28,181 bases of DNA from assembly GCA_021808425.1 (NCBI GenBank), contig JAKBBS010000019.1, positions 1 through 28,181 of the forward strand, written 5' to 3'. The notes beneath the pieces were generated by a model. The model was not told the DNA's origin. It did not search any database and worked only from the letters and a program-made list of their open reading frames with translations. Below are positions 14,651-22,841 of this stretch, in pieces. Each line of letters starts with the position of its first letter. Positions within the stretch are counted from its first letter, which is position 1. The DNA comes from Actinomycetes bacterium (GTDB lineage: Bacteria > Actinomycetota > Acidimicrobiia > Acidimicrobiales > Palsa-688). A program made the translations under genes and the position numbers.

Positions 14651-17269
14651 CGTTTCCGACCTGGGGTCGCCTTCGGCGGATGCGGAGGTAGCTTTCATTG
14701 GGAGCCGGCTGCGCCACACCCCGTCGCAAGCGTGCAGTGCGGCCGCGACTGCACCGGCTGTCGGGACGAGCCCGATCTCACCGACGCCTTTGATCCCGTA
14801 AGGTGCACGGGGCTGGGGCACCTCGACGAGCACGACTTCGATCGGCGGTACGTCTTTTGCGCGAAGAATTCCGAGCGAGCGCAAAGTGGATCTGACAGGA
14901 AAGCCCCGCTCGTCTGCCGGGAAGTCCTCGCTCAGTGCGTAGCCAAGGCCCATGTGCACGGCCCCTTCTATCTGGCCTTCACACAGAACCGGGTTCACGG
15001 CACGTCCAACGTCGTGTGCAGCGACGACAACCTCGACTTGCTTGGATTCGGGGTCGACGACGACTAGCTGCGCGGCGTAGCCGAACGCCGAATGAATGGT
15101 CGGGTTCTCCACCTCGCCGAGGTGCTGCGTCCAGTCCACAACGAACTCGCCGCTGTAGTCGACGCCGCACTCCCTGCCCGCTGCGTCCGCGTTACGACAC
15201 GCGTCGCGGACCGCCCCGGCGCCCATCAACGTCCCGCGGCTGCCGGTCGTCTGGCCGTCCCCGAGCTCGCGGCTGGTGTCGACGACCACCTTGACTTTCG
15301 CCGCGTCGACGCCTAACTCCTCGACGGCCACCTGCTGCGCAACCGTGTGGATACCCTGACCCATCTCGGTCCAACCGTGTCGCACGACGACCGTACCGTC
15401 GCCGTCGAAGCAGACCACCGCCCGCGACACCTCCCGGTAGCCGTTGCCGAGGCCGGAATTTTTCAACCCCAGGCCTATGCCTACCGCCTTGCCGGCCTTG
15501 AGTTCGGTCTCGTAACGCTCCGAAAGGGCCTCGAGGCAACGCTTCGCGCCTTCGCATCCGTCGTCCATGATCTGACCGGGTCCCCACACCTCGCCGGGCT
15601 TGATCACGTTCCGGCGCCGGATCTCGAGGCCTGTCATCCCGACACGCTCCGCGAGGCGGTCCATCATCCCTTCCATAGCGAACTGCGCCTGATTCGCGCC
15701 GAAACCACGAAACGCCCCGCACACCGGGTTGTTGGTCCGCACTGCGAGCGCCTCCACGTCTACTGCGGGCACTCTGTACGGTCCGGTCGCGTGCCCGGCG
15801 GCTCGTTCCAGGACTTTCATCCCGACGCTGGCGTAAGCGCCCGAGTCTCCGATCATCCTCGCCCGGACGGCGGTGAGCCGGCCCTCATCGTCGCAACCTG
15901 CCTCGTAGGTCATCGTGATCGGATGGCGCTTGGCGTGGATGCGGAAGCTCTCCTCACGCGACAGTGTGCACTTGACCGGCTGTTTGAGCAGCCATGCTGC
16001 GAGCGCTGCATGGGCCTGGTTGGACATGTCCTCCTTGCCGCCGAACGCCCCGCCGTTGCTCACAAGCTCGACGCTGACCGTCTCTGGCCCGACGCCGAGG
16101 CATCTGGCTATCTGGTCACGGTCGTCCCACACGCCCTGGCCTCCGGAGTAGACGTGGATACCACCGTCGGGTCGCGGGAGCGCGAGAGTCGACTCGGGCT
16201 CCAAGAATGCGTGCTCGACTCGCTGGGTCACGAACGTCTCTGACACGACGTGGGGACTCGAAGACAGAGCGCCGTCCACGTCGCCGCGTGAGTACGCCGA
16301 CACAGACAAGACATTCGTGTCGGTACCCCATACGGCGATCGCGTCGCAGGCCAGGGCCACCTGCGGATCGACGACAGGGTCGAGCACCCGGTATTCCGCC
16401 TCTACGAGCGCTGCGCCCGACCGGGCCTGCTCGCGGGTTTGCGCGACGACGATCGCCAGAACGTCTCCGGCGAATGACGTACGGCCACCGGGAGGGATCA
16501 TGACCGGCCAGTCCTTGTGGAGGATCCCGACCCGCAGGTCTCCGGGAATGTGCCTAGCGTCGAACACCGCAACCACGCCGGGCGCTTGGCTCGCTGCTGT
16601 CGTATCGATACCGAGCACGTCCGCCCGGGCGTGGTCTGTCAGTCGGAGCGCCCCGTGGAGCATTCCCGCTACGCGGAGGTCGTCGACGTACCCTCGGTCG
16701 CCGAGGACCAGCTCCTCGGCTTGGTAGCGCGCGCCCGAACTGCCGATCCCGCCGAGGGCTTCGGGAGCGCAGTCGTCTCGGGAAGCAACACAGGAGATCG
16801 CATCGAGGACTTTGACGTAGCCGGTGCAGCGACAAAGGTGCGCCCCGAGATGGCGAGCCATGTCCTCACGGGTGAGATCTGCGCCCTTCTTGTCTATCTG
16901 CGCCTTTGCCCGCATCACGATCCCGGGGATGCAAAACCCGCACTGCAGTCCGCCGTGGGCAGCAAAGGCGCGGGCAAACCGTCCGCGCTCCTCCACGCTC
17001 ACACCTTCGAGCGTGACGACGGACCGCCCGGCGGCTTTCGACAGCGGGTACTGACACGACACTGTGACCTTCCCGTCGACCATGACGCTGCAGCAGCCGC
17101 ATTGCCCTGACGGCGAGCAGCCGTCTTTCGCCGACGTTATGCCCAGCTCCTCACGCAGCGCGCTGAGCAGATGAGGGTGGTCCCCTATTACGGTCACCGA
17201 GACGCCGTTGACGGTCATGGTGACAGTTTCAGCGATGCTCGTGTCGTCGTGTCGTTGGACTATCGTCAC
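14633..17269 (-). CDS. Fused [2Fe-2S]-molybdopterin xanthine dehydrogenase-type enzyme
   Basis: The 878-residue protein joins a 2Fe-2S domain pair to a molybdopterin domain, with no FAD domain. Cluster ligands are C51, C57, C60 and C72 (KDGCSPSGQCGCC type, one residue longer between the first two cysteines than in standard enzymes) and C110, C113, C146, C148. The Mo part (about 175-878) has GGQGVWDDRDQI, GGAFGGKED with E413, GAFRGFG with R521, GQTTGSRG and GIKGVGE with E831, the catalytic base. E413 and R521 correspond to bovine Glu802 and Arg880, which bind the purine ring. This layout matches the selenium-dependent xanthine dehydrogenase type. It starts at GTG 17269, overlapping the nitrilase stop by 4 nt; the long frame to 17818 is spurious. 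Electron acceptor or FAD partner must be separate. Confidence 0.9.
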   Translation of the reverse strand: MTIVQRHDDTSIAETVTMTVNGVSVTVIGDHPHLLSALREELGITSAKDGCSPSGQCGCCSVMVDGKVTVSCQYPLSKAAGRSVVTLEGVSVEERGRFARAFAAHGGLQCGFCIPGIVMRAKAQIDKKGADLTREDMARHLGAHLCRCTGYVKVLDAISCVASRDDCAPEALGGIGSSGARYQAEELVLGDRGYVDDLRVAGMLHGALRLTDHARADVLGIDTTAASQAPGVVAVFDARHIPGDLRVGILHKDWPVMIPPGGRTSFAGDVLAIVVAQTREQARSGAALVEAEYRVLDPVVDPQVALACDAIAVWGTDTNVLSVSAYSRGDVDGALSSSPHVVSETFVTQRVEHAFLEPESTLALPRPDGGIHVYSGGQGVWDDRDQIARCLGVGPETVSVELVSNGGAFGGKEDMSNQAHAALAAWLLKQPVKCTLSREESFRIHAKRHPITMTYEAGCDDEGRLTAVRARMIGDSGAYASVGMKVLERAAGHATGPYRVPAVDVEALAVRTNNPVCGAFRGFGANQAQFAMEGMMDRLAERVGMTGLEIRRRNVIKPGEVWGPGQIMDDGCEGAKRCLEALSERYETELKAGKAVGIGLGLKNSGLGNGYREVSRAVVCFDGDGTVVVRHGWTEMGQGIHTVAQQVAVEELGVDAAKVKVVVDTSRELGDGQTTGSRGTLMGAGAVRDACRNADAAGRECGVDYSGEFVVDWTQHLGEVENPTIHSAFGYAAQLVVVDPESKQVEVVVAAHDVGRAVNPVLCEGQIEGAVHMGLGYALSEDFPADERGFPVRSTLRSLGILRAKDVPPIEVVLVEVPQPRAPYGIKGVGEIGLVPTAGAVAAALHACDGVWRSRLPMKATSASAEGDPRSETHNHMA

Positions 17270-18222
17270 CGGCTCCGGCTTTCCTCGGGTTGTTGGCGTT
17301 CGTCGTGTGTTCGCTCTGGAGCGGCCGCGATGACGCCGTAGCATTCCGGGCGGCGGTAGCGCTCGAAGTCGAACAGCGTCTTTTTGTAGTTGTCGCACCA
17401 GTCGAGGTCGCAGTCGGCGACTATCACCTCGTCGGCGTTGGTGAGCGTCTGAGCCACGATCTGGCCGGACGGCGCGACTATCGCGCTCTGCGCGAGCGAG
17501 TCGACGCCCTCCTCGATGCCACCTTTCGCGGTCGCGACGACCCACGTCCCGTTCTGGTAGGCGCCAGCCTGCATCACAAGGTGGTTGTGGAAGCCGGCGA
17601 GCGCGTCCTGTGACGGATCGGGGGCGTAGTGCACCGGCGTGTTGTAGCCACAGAGGATCAGCTCGACGCCTTGAAGGCCCATCACCCTGTAGGTTTCGGG
17701 CCAGCGACGGTCGTTGCAGATCATCATCCCCACCTTCGCCCCTAAAAAGTCGTTCACGTCGAAGCCGTCCGGGCCGGGCTCGAAGTAGTACCGCTCGAGG
17801 TGCTGGAAAGGCCGCCAAGCCTCGAGGCGCTCGTGGCCTGGTATGTGAACCTTCCGGTATTTGGCGGCGATCCTGGCGTCACGGTCGACTAGGACAGCCG
17901 AGTTGTAGCGGTGCCCATCGCCGGTGAGCTCCGCGTAGCCGAGGAAAAAGGCGACCTTTCGCTTTGCGGCTTCCTCGAATAGGGCGGCGGTCTGCGGGCC
18001 GGGCATGTCGGCCTCGTACCAGTGGTCAGCTTCGCTGAGAGGGTCCACCCACCACCGGGGGAAAAAGCTCGTCAGAGCAAGCTCGGGAAACACGACCAGC
18101 TCTGCTCCCCTGTCGGCGGCGTTCCCGAGCAGATCTATCAGCCGGTTGACGACCGACGACCGGCTTTCGTGGCGCGCAACCGGTCCGAGCTGCGCTGCCG
18201 CGACACGAAGCGTCCGGGTCAA
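17266..18222 (-). CDS. Nitrilase-superfamily N-carbamoyl-D-amino-acid amidohydrolase-like
   Basis: The 318-residue protein resembles Agrobacterium D-carbamoylase over its length: FPELALTSFFPRW, MPGPQTAALFEEAAK, KYRKVHIPGH, RPFQHLERYYFEPG, ICNDRRWPETYRVMGLQG and GYNTP. The Glu-Lys-Cys catalytic triad is E47, K124 and C169. The enzyme type hydrolyses N-carbamoyl groups to an amino acid, CO2 and ammonia. The last fifteen residues form an extra charged tail. It starts at TTG 18222 behind a GAGGCGG Shine-Dalgarno, overlapping the M20 gene stop as TTGA, and its own stop overlaps the XDH start as GTGA; the three genes are thus coupled. A beta-ureidopropionase or ureido-acid role in purine or pyrimidine breakdown is also possible. 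Confidence 0.88.
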   Translation of the reverse strand: MTRTLRVAAAQLGPVARHESRSSVVNRLIDLLGNAADRGAELVVFPELALTSFFPRWWVDPLSEADHWYEADMPGPQTAALFEEAAKRKVAFFLGYAELTGDGHRYNSAVLVDRDARIAAKYRKVHIPGHERLEAWRPFQHLERYYFEPGPDGFDVNDFLGAKVGMMICNDRRWPETYRVMGLQGVELILCGYNTPVHYAPDPSQDALAGFHNHLVMQAGAYQNGTWVVATAKGGIEEGVDSLAQSAIVAPSGQIVAQTLTNADEVIVADCDLDWCDNYKKTLFDFERYRRPECYGVIAAAPERTHDERQQPEESRSR

Positions 18223-19496
18223 TGCGCTACCGCCTCGCATCCGTCGGCGAAGTCTAGAAGCCCACTGTCGGCGAGCTCGAGCATCACGCCTAAAAGGACG
18301 TTCGCTCCTGCCTCGAGATGCCCGGGGGAAGTGAACTCCTTCGGGTTGTGGCTGATCCCGCCGGCGCTCGGAACGAACACCATGCCCGACGGGCACATCC
18401 TCGCAAGCATTTGGGCGTCGTGGCCGGCCCCTGAGGGAAGCCTTCGCGTCGAGTATCCCAACTTCGAGGCGGTCCGCTCGACCAACTCGACGATACGACT
18501 GTCAAATTCGACCGGTTCGAAACGGGCCAGCCGGCGCGATGACCACGAAACGCTCTCGGCGCGGCATATTTCATCCACATGCCCCGAGAGCTCAGATTCC
18601 GCATATCTGAGCAGATCCTCGACGGTGTTGCGCAGGTCGACAGTGAACGTCGCCTTCGCTGCCACGACGTTTACAAGGTCGGGAGACAGCTGCAGCCGGC
18701 CGACGGTGGCTACCTGGTCCGCCCCCATCCGCAGCGCCAGCTCACGGGCACGGACCGCGATCGACGCTGCGACGAACCCGGCGTCGTGGCGATAGGACAT
18801 GGGTGTGGTTCCGGCGTGGTTGGATTGGCCTTGGATCGTCAGCTCCTGCCAGGAGATTCCCTGAACGCCGGTGACAGCGCCGATCGTCTCGCCGTGGGTC
18901 TCTAGTACCGGACCCTGCTCTATGTGCAACTCGACGTAGGCGTAGGGTGCGATCCCCGGGCAGGGGGTAGGGCCCTGGTAGCCGATCCGGGCTAGCTCCT
19001 CGCCGAGGCGGGCGCCGTCGGTCGCAACGACGTCGAGTGCCTCCTCGATGCTCAAAGCGCCGCTGTATACGAGGCTGCCGAGCATGTCCGGGGCGAACCG
19101 GGACCCTTCCTCGTCGGTGAAGAAGGCGACAGCCAGCGGCCTTTTCGTAACAACGCCCGCCGACTCCAGAGTCTCCACGACCTCCAGGCCGGCGAGAACT
19201 CCCAGGTTCCCGTCGTAGATACCGCCGGTGGCGACCGTATCGATATGCGAGCCGCACATCACCGGAGGCCCGTCCTCGGAACCGGCGCGAACGGCGACGA
19301 CGTTGCCGATCTCGTCTACCGACACGTCCATGCCAAGATCGGTCATCCAGGTAACAACGAGGTCACGCCCGGCGCGGTCGTCGTCGGTAAGGGCGAGACG
19401 GGCGCACCCGCCGTCTCCGGTCGAGCCGACAGCTCCGAGCTCATCGAGGCGGGCGGCGAGCCTGTCGATGTCCACCCGAAGGTCGTGGCGCGGCAC
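18219..19496 (-). CDS. M20-family N-carbamoyl-L-amino-acid hydrolase / allantoate amidohydrolase
   Basis: A metallohydrolase of the M20/HyuC-AmaB-AllC group. From GTG 19496 it has 425 residues, the usual length. Metal and active-site residues are visible: H84 in GSHIDTV, D95 in GGIYDGNLGV, E129/E130 in FFTDEEGSRF, H191 in ELHIEQGP, H359 in SGAGHDAQ and H383 in GISHNPKE. The family cleaves N-carbamoyl-L-amino acids, allantoate or ureidoglycine; motifs do not separate these, but a gene operon-linked to xanthine dehydrogenase favours allantoate or a related ureido acid. An in-frame TTG at 19532 is another possible start, but it lies in an inverted repeat, whereas GTG 19496 has AAGGTG five bases upstream. 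It is the first gene of the operon. Confidence 0.88.
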   Translation of the reverse strand: MPRHDLRVDIDRLAARLDELGAVGSTGDGGCARLALTDDDRAGRDLVVTWMTDLGMDVSVDEIGNVVAVRAGSEDGPPVMCGSHIDTVATGGIYDGNLGVLAGLEVVETLESAGVVTKRPLAVAFFTDEEGSRFAPDMLGSLVYSGALSIEEALDVVATDGARLGEELARIGYQGPTPCPGIAPYAYVELHIEQGPVLETHGETIGAVTGVQGISWQELTIQGQSNHAGTTPMSYRHDAGFVAASIAVRARELALRMGADQVATVGRLQLSPDLVNVVAAKATFTVDLRNTVEDLLRYAESELSGHVDEICRAESVSWSSRRLARFEPVEFDSRIVELVERTASKLGYSTRRLPSGAGHDAQMLARMCPSGMVFVPSAGGISHNPKEFTSPGHLEAGANVLLGVMLELADSGLLDFADGCEAVAH

Positions 19497-19516
19497 GGCT
19501 ACACCTTGCGCGCAGT

Positions 19517-19533
19517 CTTGACTTGTTGTCAAG
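19517..19533. promoter_or_regulatory. Inverted repeat CTTGAC-N5-GTCAAG
   Basis: A perfect 6-bp inverted repeat with a 5-bp spacer lies just upstream of the M20 start, in the region shared with the divergent regulator gene. On the minus strand its arm includes a TTGACA word. It may be a second operator half or a promoter element for the hydrolase operon. Confidence 0.45.
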
Positions 19534-19544
19534 CATCGTTTTAT

Positions 19545-19558
19545 GAAATGTACATTTC
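19545..19558. promoter_or_regulatory. Perfect 14-bp palindrome, likely operator of divergent regulator
   Basis: GAAATGTACATTTC is fully self-complementary. It sits between the M20/nitrilase/XDH operon and the divergent YkoF-HTH regulator, and is AT-rich in a GC-rich region. The position is ideal for autoregulation and control of the catabolic operon by the adjacent regulator. No other obvious full copy was noticed at the permease, deaminase or coxMSL-type promoters. Confidence 0.65.
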
Positions 19559-19586
19559 CTTACCTGGCGCAGCTAAACTATTTGTG

Positions 19587-20213
19587 GTGGTCCGAGCGAA
19601 GGTCGACTTCACGGTCGAGCCGTTCATCGAGGGCGAGATCGGCCCGCATGTGCGGGCGGCACTGGACGCTGTGCGAGCCTTCGGCTTCGAACCCGAAGTC
19701 GGACCCTTCGGCAGCTCCCTGAGCGGACCGGTCGAAGACGCGGTCGGTGCCGCTGCGGCAGCGGTCGTCGCAGCGTTTCACGGCGGCGCTACAAGCGTCG
19801 CGATGACCGCCACTGTCCTACCGGAGAGCACCGAGGCAACACAGTTTCTCGACGCGGTCCGTCCAGCCCTGTCTGCGCTCGGAGCGCGGCTGGTAGCGCC
19901 CGGCGACATGTCGGCTACTGCGGTCGGGCTTGTCTGGAAGGGCGAAGTGCTCGCCGGCGTCGAAGTTGACGGCCCCCAAGCGCGCCCGGGAGCGAACCGC
20001 AACGGTCTCGCCGCACTCGTTGCCGGAGTCGAGTCCGACCTCGGGGGGAAGCTGTCCGGCTTGGATCGGGTGTCCAAGCAGAAGGCGGTGCGAATGCTCG
20101 ACGACAGCGGAGCTTTTCTCATCCGCAACGCAGTCGACGACGTTGCCGACGCCATGGGCGTGTCCCGGGTGACCGTCTACAACTACCTCAATGCCACGCG
20201 GCACGGAACCTGA
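19587..20213 (+). CDS. One-component regulator: YkoF-like domain plus C-terminal HTH
   Basis: A 208-residue protein. Residues 1-80 resemble the MTH1187/YkoF-like fold (VDFTVEPFIEGEIGPHVRAALDAVRAFG, then EVGPFGSSLSG and a helix ending with a VAMTATV strand). In Bacillus YkoF this fold binds thiamine or its hydroxymethylpyrimidine. Residues about 165-205 form a helix-turn-helix (DDVADAMGVSRVTVYNYLNA) resembling the YheO-type HTH. The combination suggests a transcription factor sensing a small heterocycle. It is divergent from the hydrolase/XDH operon across a perfect palindrome, so it probably controls that operon. The start is not certain: GTG 19587 lies 7 nt after a TAAACT box; GTG 19584 and ATG 19548 (inside the palindrome) are alternatives. 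Confidence 0.75.
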   Translation: MVRAKVDFTVEPFIEGEIGPHVRAALDAVRAFGFEPEVGPFGSSLSGPVEDAVGAAAAAVVAAFHGGATSVAMTATVLPESTEATQFLDAVRPALSALGARLVAPGDMSATAVGLVWKGEVLAGVEVDGPQARPGANRNGLAALVAGVESDLGGKLSGLDRVSKQKAVRMLDDSGAFLIRNAVDDVADAMGVSRVTVYNYLNATRHGT

Positions 20214-20241
20214 CTGGCGACGTGGCTGCTGGCGGTTCTCC

Positions 20242-21261
20242 TCACAAGCGGGCGAACAGCCGCTTTGCCTGCTCGGCGGCCTTGGCGCGAATCTCGCCTG
20301 GATCCACCCGGGTGGGTGTCGCGTCTCTAAGCACGAGCTCGCCGCCAACCCGGACGTCGATCGCCCGAATACCGGTGGTAAAAGCGCTGCACCACGGCTC
20401 GTCGACAGCGTCGTAGCTCCAGCGGACTGTGTCGGATAGCGACTCCGGAACGAGTTGGGAACCGGCTTGGAGCCAACCCCAAACAAGGTCCGGAGTGGTT
20501 GCGACGTCGTGCTCGCGTGCTCGCACGTATGCGAGGCGGAACTCGTCGAGCATGTCGGCACCGATGCCGTCGGTGCCCAACACGACGCGACCCGGCCAGA
20601 GAGTCGGGCGTGCGTAACCGACGCTGTTGTTCATGTTCGAACGCGGATTGTGCGCAAGCGTCCCAGCCATCGGATGCTTCAGGTGCACCCCGTGGACGAC
20701 CAGCCAACTCTCGTCGGCGAACCTGCCGAGACGTTCGGAAGCTTCGCAATCCACAGCGCCTTCAGCGACGTGGACGTGGACGCCTACTCCTTGGCGTCGG
20801 GCGAGGTCGGCCGCCGCTTCGATCGTCGCGTCGGACACGGTGAAAGCAGCGTGCAGGCCGACCATCCCCCGCCCGCCCTCGCCGAGGAACCTGGCGTTCT
20901 CGGCCAGTCCCCTTGCTGCACCGTCAGGCCCGTGACGGTCCGTGACCCCGTAGCAGCAGAGCGACCGGACGCCGACCTCGGTGCAGGCGTCTGCAATCAC
21001 GCTCAGGCTTCCCTCGATGCAATTCGGGCTCTCATGGTGATCGACGATCGCCGTCGTCCCCGACTCGAGCGCTTCCAAAGCGCCGAGCATCGCCGACCAG
21101 CGGATCATCTCCAAGTCCAGGGCTACGTCGAGACGCCACCAGATCGCCTCGAGGATCTCGACGAACGTACGAGGCGTGACACTCGGAGCCGGCATTCCGC
21201 GTGCGAGCGCCGAGTAGAGGTGGTGGTGCCCGCAAACCAGGCCCGCCGTCGTGTCAGACAA
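20242..21261 (-). CDS. Amidohydrolase, SsnA/guanine-deaminase-like, short at N-terminus
   Basis: A 339-residue TIM-barrel amidohydrolase with the metal ligands H12 and H14 (GHHHLYSALARGMP), H137 or H164 (VHVHVAEG), H193 and D231 (LGTDGIGADM), plus DHHESP and HNPRSNMNN. It resembles SsnA and 8-oxoguanine/guanine-type deaminases. Such proteins are about 400-450 residues and begin with a 50-60 residue beta-sandwich segment; here the frame is closed by the permease stop codon directly upstream, so that segment is missing although the barrel is complete. The TTG at 21261 is the first usable start and follows the permease stop by 6 bp, in the same frame. A nucleobase deaminase role downstream of the NCS1 permease is likely; loss of the N-terminal domain might impair it. 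Confidence 0.82.
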   Translation of the reverse strand: MSDTTAGLVCGHHHLYSALARGMPAPSVTPRTFVEILEAIWWRLDVALDLEMIRWSAMLGALEALESGTTAIVDHHESPNCIEGSLSVIADACTEVGVRSLCCYGVTDRHGPDGAARGLAENARFLGEGGRGMVGLHAAFTVSDATIEAAADLARRQGVGVHVHVAEGAVDCEASERLGRFADESWLVVHGVHLKHPMAGTLAHNPRSNMNNSVGYARPTLWPGRVVLGTDGIGADMLDEFRLAYVRAREHDVATTPDLVWGWLQAGSQLVPESLSDTVRWSYDAVDEPWCSAFTTGIRAIDVRVGGELVLRDATPTRVDPGEIRAKAAEQAKRLFARL

Positions 21262-21267
21262 CGGGGA

Positions 21268-22716
21268 CTACTCGACGAGCGACGCTTCGGCCGGCACCGA
21301 CTTGAACGACAGAGCCCAGTAGACGACGGCTCCGACCACGATACCGACCAGCCACGAGAAGTCGCTGCCGTTCGTCGCTGACGAAAGAGGGCTCAGGTAG
21401 GAAGGCTGGTAGAACTGGGCGTTGATCCAAAGAAGCGAGCCCGCCATGCCCAACGCCATGGCTATGATCGCCTTCCAGTTGATGCCACCGGAGCGCCAAT
21501 ACACGCCGCTGGACTCGTCGACCAGCGCTGCCTTGTCGTAACGGCCACGCCGTAGAAGCCAGTCCACAGTGAGAATCCCGAACCACGGGGCGAGCCACAC
21601 GACGATGTAATCGAGGAAACCGGACAGGTCGTTGTAGAAGCTGCCCTTGAACACCACGAGGAAGGTGACCGCTCCTGCGACGATCGTGTCGATGATCACA
21701 GCGCCCCACCTCTTGACCGGCACCCCGAGGGCTTGGAGGGTGACCCCCGAGGAGTACATGTCCAGGCTGTTGATGGCGAAGAGCTGCGGCAGCGCAAGGA
21801 TCAGGAACGGCCAGAAGAACCAGCTCGCGAACGACGACGGCACGCCGGTCACGGCGGCAGCGTTAGGGCTCACGACGTAGGCGGCGGCGCCGAGGATCTC
21901 CAGCAGGATCGAAGGTATGGCCCCCCCAAGAGTCGCGGCCCAGAAGGTCTGGGCTTTCGGCGTGCTTCTCGGAAGGTAGCGGGAGTAGTCGTTTCCGTTC
22001 TCAGTCCAGCCGAGGCCGCCAGCGGAGATGAGAAGCACGATGGCAGTCGTGATGACCTGCCATCCAGCAGATACCGGCTGCTTGGCTTTGACTCGGGAAG
22101 CGGCGAGGTCCCCGAGGTTCACGTGCGGGAACACAAGGATTGCCATGACTACGAACACGACGATGAACACGAACGACAGGTATCGCAGGACTTTTGTGAT
22201 GGTCGCATGCCCGAGGAAGGGAATGATGAACTGCAGGAGGACCGCGCCGAGAATTATGACGATCTTGAGTCCGGTCCCCGAGGTGATCCCACCCTTCGAG
22301 AACATCGCCTCAACCACCAGGACGATCAATACCAGGCCCTCGACTTCGAAGCCGACCTGGGTGAGCCAGTTGAAGAACGACACCGACCGGTTCCCGTTCT
22401 TTCCGAACGGAGCACGGCTGACCATGAACGCCGTGGTGCCGGTCTCTGGGCCCTGCAGGCTCGCGATTCCAAGCACGACGTAGAAGACGTTCCCGATGAG
22501 GATCGCCACGATCGCCTGGGGAAACGACAGGCCGAAACTCATTATCAGCGCGCCGTAGACGAGGAACTCGACGTTCCAGATCGCCCCCGCCCATAGCCAA
22601 AAGAGCCCCGACGGAGACATCGCTCGCTCGTCGTCGGGGACAAGCTCTATTCCGCGCTGCTCCAGTTTGAATGCGGCGTAGTCTTCGTCGCCCGCAGCGG
22701 TCTTGGCCGTAGTCAA
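21268..22716 (-). CDS. NCS1-family purine/pyrimidine (cytosine-type) permease
   Basis: A 482-residue membrane protein with about twelve hydrophobic segments. Family features include the N-terminal IELVPDDER, GALIMSFGLSFPQAI, LQGPETGTTAFMVSRAPFG, WTENGNDYSRYLP and DYIVVWLAPWFGIL. NCS1 carriers import nucleobases, allantoin or hydantoins with H+ or Na+. The start is TTG 22716, fixed by the purine-rich Shine-Dalgarno GGAGGAGGGAAGG just upstream; the 20 codons before it are not family-like. A good promoter lies about 60 bp upstream. The gene is followed after 6 bp by the amidohydrolase, so uptake and first deamination are co-transcribed. Confidence 0.92.
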   Translation of the reverse strand: MTTAKTAAGDEDYAAFKLEQRGIELVPDDERAMSPSGLFWLWAGAIWNVEFLVYGALIMSFGLSFPQAIVAILIGNVFYVVLGIASLQGPETGTTAFMVSRAPFGKNGNRSVSFFNWLTQVGFEVEGLVLIVLVVEAMFSKGGITSGTGLKIVIILGAVLLQFIIPFLGHATITKVLRYLSFVFIVVFVVMAILVFPHVNLGDLAASRVKAKQPVSAGWQVITTAIVLLISAGGLGWTENGNDYSRYLPRSTPKAQTFWAATLGGAIPSILLEILGAAAYVVSPNAAAVTGVPSSFASWFFWPFLILALPQLFAINSLDMYSSGVTLQALGVPVKRWGAVIIDTIVAGAVTFLVVFKGSFYNDLSGFLDYIVVWLAPWFGILTVDWLLRRGRYDKAALVDESSGVYWRSGGINWKAIIAMALGMAGSLLWINAQFYQPSYLSPLSSATNGSDFSWLVGIVVGAVVYWALSFKSVPAEASLVE

Positions 22717-22774
22717 AACCTTCCCTCCTCCTCGGTGACGCCCCCAGCTGACAGGGAGCGTTCTGACGCACCGC

Positions 22775-22804
22775 ATGCTAGAGATTCACGGCCGTCGCTG
22801 TCAA
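22775..22804 (-). promoter_or_regulatory. Promoter of permease-amidohydrolase operon
   Basis: On the minus strand TTGACA (22804-22799), an 18-bp spacer and TAGCAT (22780-22775) form the best sigma-70-type promoter seen in the window. Transcription would start near 22768, giving a 5' leader of about 50 nt before the TTG start, with a small GCGT-CAGA-ACGC hairpin in it. Confidence 0.65.
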
Positions 22805-22841
22805 TGACCGTAGCGGTCCACCGCCAGGTGTAACAGGCTGT

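Noticed and set aside
14633..17269. Selenocysteine-containing XDH
   Set aside because: The fused layout is shared with selenium-dependent XDH, but no in-frame TGA is seen and selenium in that family is not carried as selenocysteine. No selD or yqeB-type genes are in the window.
17270..17818. N-terminal extension of the fused XDH frame
   Set aside because: The 183 extra residues are Arg-rich, lie inside the nitrilase gene in another frame, and family alignment begins near GTG 17269.
20455..21381. 308-residue plus-strand frame
   Set aside because: Antisense to the amidohydrolase, whose metal-binding motifs are intact; no independent support.
22717..22774. Purine or xanthine riboswitch before the permease
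   Set aside because: The leader from the predicted start point is only about 50 nt, with one small hairpin and no recognisable aptamer core.
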